Source of the DNA: a virus
Virus record (IMG/VR): IMGVR_UViG_3300025085_000236
Coordinates: 1 to 21,188 of that record
Reading direction: 5' to 3' (one strand)
Length of the DNA: 21,188 nt
This document shows, piece by piece, positions 18,668 through 21,188 of this stretch. Within the stretch, counting starts at the first letter, position 1; each line of letters opens with the position of its first letter. The notes beneath the pieces were generated by a model, which saw nothing but the letters and a program-made list of their open reading frames with translations, did no database searches and was not told where the DNA came from. The position numbers and the translations under genes are program-made.

Positions 18668-18892
18668 TTAGAATGGCATAGAGGGACCAGTTACTTCAGG
18701 CATCTTAGGCATAGCAGCATTTACCATTCCTGGTAGTGCTTCTGTGATTGCTTCGGTGATAGCAGCAGTTGCTTTCTCCCTAGCACCTTCGATTAATGTA
18801 TCCTTTTGAACGTAAAGATAAGCACCACCCCCTAAGACAGATAAAGAAACTAGACCAGACAATAAAGCAACTACATTAATCAATTTTTGCAT
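18668..18892 (-). CDS. Small membrane protein (74 aa)
   Basis: A 74-residue protein starting 'MQKLINVVALLSGLVSLSVL', one transmembrane helix (residues 5-28), then an amphipathic Ala/Glu helix ('GAREKATAAITEAITEAL') and a Pro/Met-rich end. ATG 18892 is chosen over the longer open frame because GGAG lies 7 nt upstream; it overlaps the upstream gene by 17 nt. The role is unknown. It sits with other membrane proteins in a block preceding the 189- and 269-aa proteins. Confidence 0.68.
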   Translation of the reverse strand: MQKLINVVALLSGLVSLSVLGGGAYLYVQKDTLIEGAREKATAAITEAITEALPGMVNAAMPKMPEVTGPSMPF

Positions 18893-19166
18893 CTTTCTTC
18901 TCCAATGTAGGTGCTTCCTTTGATTCATCCTTCTTCTTAGAAGGCATGACACCAAATGTAGCTAATGTTCCAGTAAAAACACTGGCAATAAAAGTTGGAT
19001 CGATATTTTTTTGAGGAACACCAGGAACAGTTACATAATTAAGGGTCAGAATTGCTGCTGACCATCCAAGAATAATAACTCGGACGAGAGTTGATACACC
19101 CTCATCCGCCCACTCAAATTTGTTTTCCTTTTTGGCTTCCTCTTTCTTCTTTGGATTTGATTCCAT
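18876..19166 (-). CDS. Two-helix membrane protein, holin-like
   Basis: A 96-residue protein with a Lys/Glu-rich N-terminus ('ESNPKKKEEAKKENKFEW'), two hydrophobic segments (about 25-47, 'STLVRVIILGWSAAILTLNY', and 56-74, 'PTFIASVFTGTLATFGVM') and a charged Lys-rich C-terminus. Size and layout (two helices, short loop, charged tail) are those of small phage holins, but also of other membrane proteins, and no sequence signature was recognised. A late-type box (19189-19195) lies 23 nt upstream, which fits late expression. Confidence 0.65.
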   Translation of the reverse strand: MESNPKKKEEAKKENKFEWADEGVSTLVRVIILGWSAAILTLNYVTVPGVPQKNIDPTFIASVFTGTLATFGVMPSKKKDESKEAPTLEKKDAKID

Positions 19167-19188
19167 GAATAAAGAAATAAGGCATCTC

Positions 19189-19195
19189 TATTTAT
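19189..19195 (-). promoter_or_regulatory. Late-type box ATAAATA
   Basis: ATAAATA on the minus strand, at the stop codon of the 89-aa gene and 23 nt before ATG 19166. It would drive the membrane-protein block. Confidence 0.5.
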
Positions 19196-19464
19196 CACTC
19201 AGCAGGTGCTTCTTCTTGTGCTGCTTGATATGCTGCTACAACTTCTTCAGTCCAAGTAGCAGCAGCGATGGCAGCAACTCTAGGATCTTCGTTGCTTACA
19301 TCATCACCAGGATTAATTACATGACGATGGAAAGAAGAAGCAACTTCTGTCCACTTAGTACCTTCATTATTATCTTTAAGAATCTGATCTCTTCTTCTTA
19401 CTTGAATGGATCCGTTGAGTAGAACTTCAATTTTATCTACTACTGATTTTTCTTGTAATGCCAT
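19195..19464 (-). CDS. Conserved phage protein (89 aa)
   Basis: An 89-residue protein: 'MALQEKSVVDKIEVLLNGSI' with beta-like strands, 'VRRRDQILKDN', 'SSFHRHVINPGDDVSNEDPR' and a helical Ala/Glu end ('EEVVAAYQAAQEEAP'). The strand part with 'RHV..PGDD' followed by 'DPRV..I' recalls small proteins found beside tail-fibre genes in many marine phages. The function is unknown; it may be a virion component. It follows the tail-fibre-like gene, with a late-type box (19503-19509) before it and a GGAG ribosome site. Confidence 0.68.
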   Translation of the reverse strand: MALQEKSVVDKIEVLLNGSIQVRRRDQILKDNNEGTKWTEVASSFHRHVINPGDDVSNEDPRVAAIAAATWTEEVVAAYQAAQEEAPAE

Positions 19465-19502
19465 TAGGATTGTTCTCCAAACTAAACAGGTTTAGGCGTA
19501 AG

Positions 19503-19509
19503 TATTTAT
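19503..19509 (-). promoter_or_regulatory. Late-type box ATAAATA
   Basis: ATAAATA on the minus strand, covering the end of the tail-fibre-like gene and 39 nt before ATG 19464. Confidence 0.5.
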
Positions 19510-21011
19510 GAGTCAGTGTGATAAGAGAACTCTACACGATAATTACAGTTTGAATTTGGTACTGTTGTTATATTTAGGTTAGACCAACTCGCATTATCTC
19601 TTGTGGCAAGACCTGCATAAAAAGAAGTACTACCATTTTTGAATTCAGATGCGATATTGACAGCACCATCAGGTATATTAATATTATTCATAGATGGAGA
19701 ACCACCAGATCCAGTAGTATCATTTATTGTGAATGGGAGACCAGTAATTAACCACAACCCAACCCCACCAGTACGTGCAGTACATTGTATCGAACAAGAT
19801 ACATTAACAAGTCTACCTATTTTAGTGTAATTTCCAATCGGGGCGGGACTATAGGTACATGTTGGCGCAGTGGTGGAGGCACCAAAAGCGGGAGTCCAAG
19901 TGCCCTCCTCATAATCGTCTAATACCTCACTGGTCATTCCAGCAGCGTTGGCATTAGCAGAGAAGTCAATACCAGTTCCTGCTGTTGAGAATTTTAGGTT
20001 ACCATTAGAAATTTGAACTTCACCATCAGAAGTTATACGAAGTCTTTCTTCTGCAGCACCCGTCCCTTCTGTATAGAAAGTAAAAAACGAACTTCCATAC
20101 AGAGATTGTAAACGGCATTCTCTATCTGTAACTCCACCTAAAATTCTTACTCCGCCAAAATTACCTGTAGCAGCATTGTCAAATTCACCTATAATTCCAC
20201 CGCTCGTATGGTTACTCTCTGTAACGAATAAAGCATCACCAGTGTGAGATTGTTTGCCCACAAGCAACCGACCACTTGAATCTATACGAAGTCTTTCTGT
20301 TGATGTTGATGTTCCACTATTTGTCTTAAATACCAGCGCGGAGGGAACATTATTAGCAGAAGGAGTTCCATCAACCTCTGTAACAATAGAAGCACCTTCT
20401 ATTAGTTCTGTTGTGCCATCATGACCTTGGAAAGAAATAGTTCCAAGAATATCATTATCTTGAACTATTGCTTCTCTGCCTTTTGCAAGAATAAAGTTAG
20501 GTCCACTGGCACCCGTACCATCTCTAAAGATAGATAAAGCACTGTCATAATAAGTATCTCCCTGAATCTGGAAAACAGGAGGAGCATTGTTATCATTAAA
20601 AAATCCAAATTTTGCAGAAGTTAATCCTTGTAAAACTCTTCCACTTGAATCTATAGTAAGTCTTTCTAAATTATTTGTAAATATTGAAAGATCATTTATA
20701 CTAGTACTATTTGCTATACGAGGACTAAATCCTGAACTAGCATCAAAATAAATAGTACCAGATTCTTGTATGGATATATTTCCACCAACATTAAGTTTTT
20801 GTGTTGTATTACCAGTTCCGATGCTAACATTATTACCAGTCCAAATTAGATTATTGCTATCATTAATCTCTAAACTATTGCTACCCTCAACTAATCTATC
20901 AGCAGGAGTAATACCCAGTCCAATCCACTTAGCACCATCCCATTTGTATGTGATAGATCCTTCTGTAAAAGTATCATTTACACTAGGACTTGCTGGAAAT
21001 ACAATTGCCAT
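19506..21011 (-). CDS. Tail-fibre-like structural protein (501 aa)
   Basis: A 501-residue modular structural protein. The N-terminus 'MAIVFPASPSVNDTFTEGSI' plus 'YKWDGAKWIGLG' resembles the short attachment domain of many marine phage fibre proteins. The body is a series of beta repeats ending in an 'ERL.I.S.G' unit, seen three times (about 116-127, 239-251 and 322-334). The C-terminal domain starts near 'DDYEEGTWTPAFG' (365-377) and looks like a jelly-roll receptor-binding or tip domain, with four cysteines. It probably contacts the host surface. A late-type box precedes it, consistent with a late structural gene. Confidence 0.82.
   Translation of the reverse strand: MAIVFPASPSVNDTFTEGSITYKWDGAKWIGLGITPADRLVEGSNSLEINDSNNLIWTGNNVSIGTGNTTQKLNVGGNISIQESGTIYFDASSGFSPRIANSTSINDLSIFTNNLERLTIDSSGRVLQGLTSAKFGFFNDNNAPPVFQIQGDTYYDSALSIFRDGTGASGPNFILAKGREAIVQDNDILGTISFQGHDGTTELIEGASIVTEVDGTPSANNVPSALVFKTNSGTSTSTERLRIDSSGRLLVGKQSHTGDALFVTESNHTSGGIIGEFDNAATGNFGGVRILGGVTDRECRLQSLYGSSFFTFYTEGTGAAEERLRITSDGEVQISNGNLKFSTAGTGIDFSANANAAGMTSEVLDDYEEGTWTPAFGASTTAPTCTYSPAPIGNYTKIGRLVNVSCSIQCTARTGGVGLWLITGLPFTINDTTGSGGSPSMNNINIPDGAVNIASEFKNGSTSFYAGLATRDNASWSNLNITTVPNSNCNYRVEFSYHTDS
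20272..20667 (-). repeat. Direct repeat inside the fibre gene
   Basis: A 27-bp sequence starting ccacttgaatctata occurs at 20272-20298 and again at 20641-20667, with two mismatches. Both encode the 'ERL.IDSSGR' unit. A more diverged third copy lies near 20033-20048. Confidence 0.7.
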
Positions 21012-21039
21012 TTGATTTTAGATTAGAGATACCCTGATG

Positions 21040-21046
21040 TATTTAT
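21040..21046 (-). promoter_or_regulatory. Late-type box ATAAATA
   Basis: ATAAATA on the minus strand, immediately after the upstream structural gene's stop and 29 nt before ATG 21011 of the fibre-like gene. Confidence 0.55.
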
Positions 21047-21188
21047 TACTTAGCGTTAGCTGTTTGGAATGGCGACTCAGCAAATGCTGCGAAGATGTAT
21101 GTTGTTCCATCTTGATTCTGATGAGCATCACCATCTCTCAATTTAAATCCATTAGATAAGAAATCCATTCCAGTTTCAGTTGATTCAT
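21046..21188 (-). CDS. C-terminus of a tail/structural protein (DUF7483-like), partial
   Basis: The last 47 residues of a minus-strand gene that continues past the right edge. The visible end reads 'TGMDFLSNGFKLRDGD', then 'YIFAAFAESPFQTANAK'. The pattern 'DF.SNGFK.R....YI.AAFAE.PF' is the end of a domain common in marine phage tail or fibre proteins (I know it as DUF7483). With the adjacent fibre-like gene it marks a tail/adhesin cluster. Length, start and full domain content cannot be seen. Confidence 0.75.
   Translation of the reverse strand, partial: ESTETGMDFLSNGFKLRDGDAHQNQDGTTYIFAAFAESPFQTANAK

Noticed and set aside
1-21188. tRNA genes, CRISPR arrays, insertion sequences or integrase/att sites
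   Set aside because: Reading both strands I found no cloverleaf-like gaps, no regularly spaced repeats, and no transposase or integrase frame; the intergenic space is too small for most of these.

Overview
The window is part of the genome of a T4-like cyanophage (marine cyanomyovirus) that probably infects Synechococcus or Prochlorococcus. It holds T4-type genes (baseplate proteins gp48 and gp53, single-stranded DNA binding protein gp32, late-transcription factor gp33) together with phoH and photosynthesis genes of cyanobacterial type (psbA, psbD, two high-light-inducible proteins, petF ferredoxin). Genes are packed with 1-4 nt stop/start overlaps, and many are very small. The psbA, psbD and gp32 genes look richer in G+C than the AT-rich flanks. 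The host genus cannot be settled from sequence alone.

Layout. (1) 1-1038, plus strand: the end of a gp48-like tail-tube cap gene and complete gp53. (2) 1079-5820, minus strand: a replication and nucleotide block transcribed leftwards: ThyX, small proteins, PhoH, a PD-(D/E)XK exonuclease, gp33, a DUF1825-like protein, gp32 and a small membrane protein. (3) 5821-6715: looks empty in a long-ORF view but holds three small genes (5888-6058, 6246-6413 and 6455-6619) separated by terminators and promoters. (4) 6715-10750, minus strand: small hypotheticals, a glutaredoxin, PurM and PurC, and a 25-residue cysteine-rich microprotein. (5) 10743-15457, minus strand: psbD, psbA, hli genes, petF and several tiny membrane proteins. 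(6) 15560-17249, plus strand: three consecutive proteins with export signals. (7) 17149-21188, minus strand: membrane or structural proteins, a tail-fibre-like protein and the end of another tail/structural protein.

How it works together. PurM, PurC, ThyX and glutaredoxin would support nucleotide supply for phage DNA synthesis. D1, D2, Hli proteins and ferredoxin would sustain photosynthetic electron flow during infection. gp32, gp33 and the exonuclease serve replication, recombination and late transcription. Two promoter classes are readable. Sigma70-type promoters (17-bp spacer, often with an extended TGn -10) lie before gp32, psbA, purC, the hli/petF operon and two of the small-gene units. 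A recurrent late-type box, (A/C/T)TAAATA, lies just upstream of many starts, usually overlapping the preceding stop codon. Some sigma70 promoters are built into terminator hairpins.

The least explained parts are the exported-protein trio with its unusual overlaps, the set of tiny membrane and cysteine-rich proteins, and the composite terminator-promoter elements.
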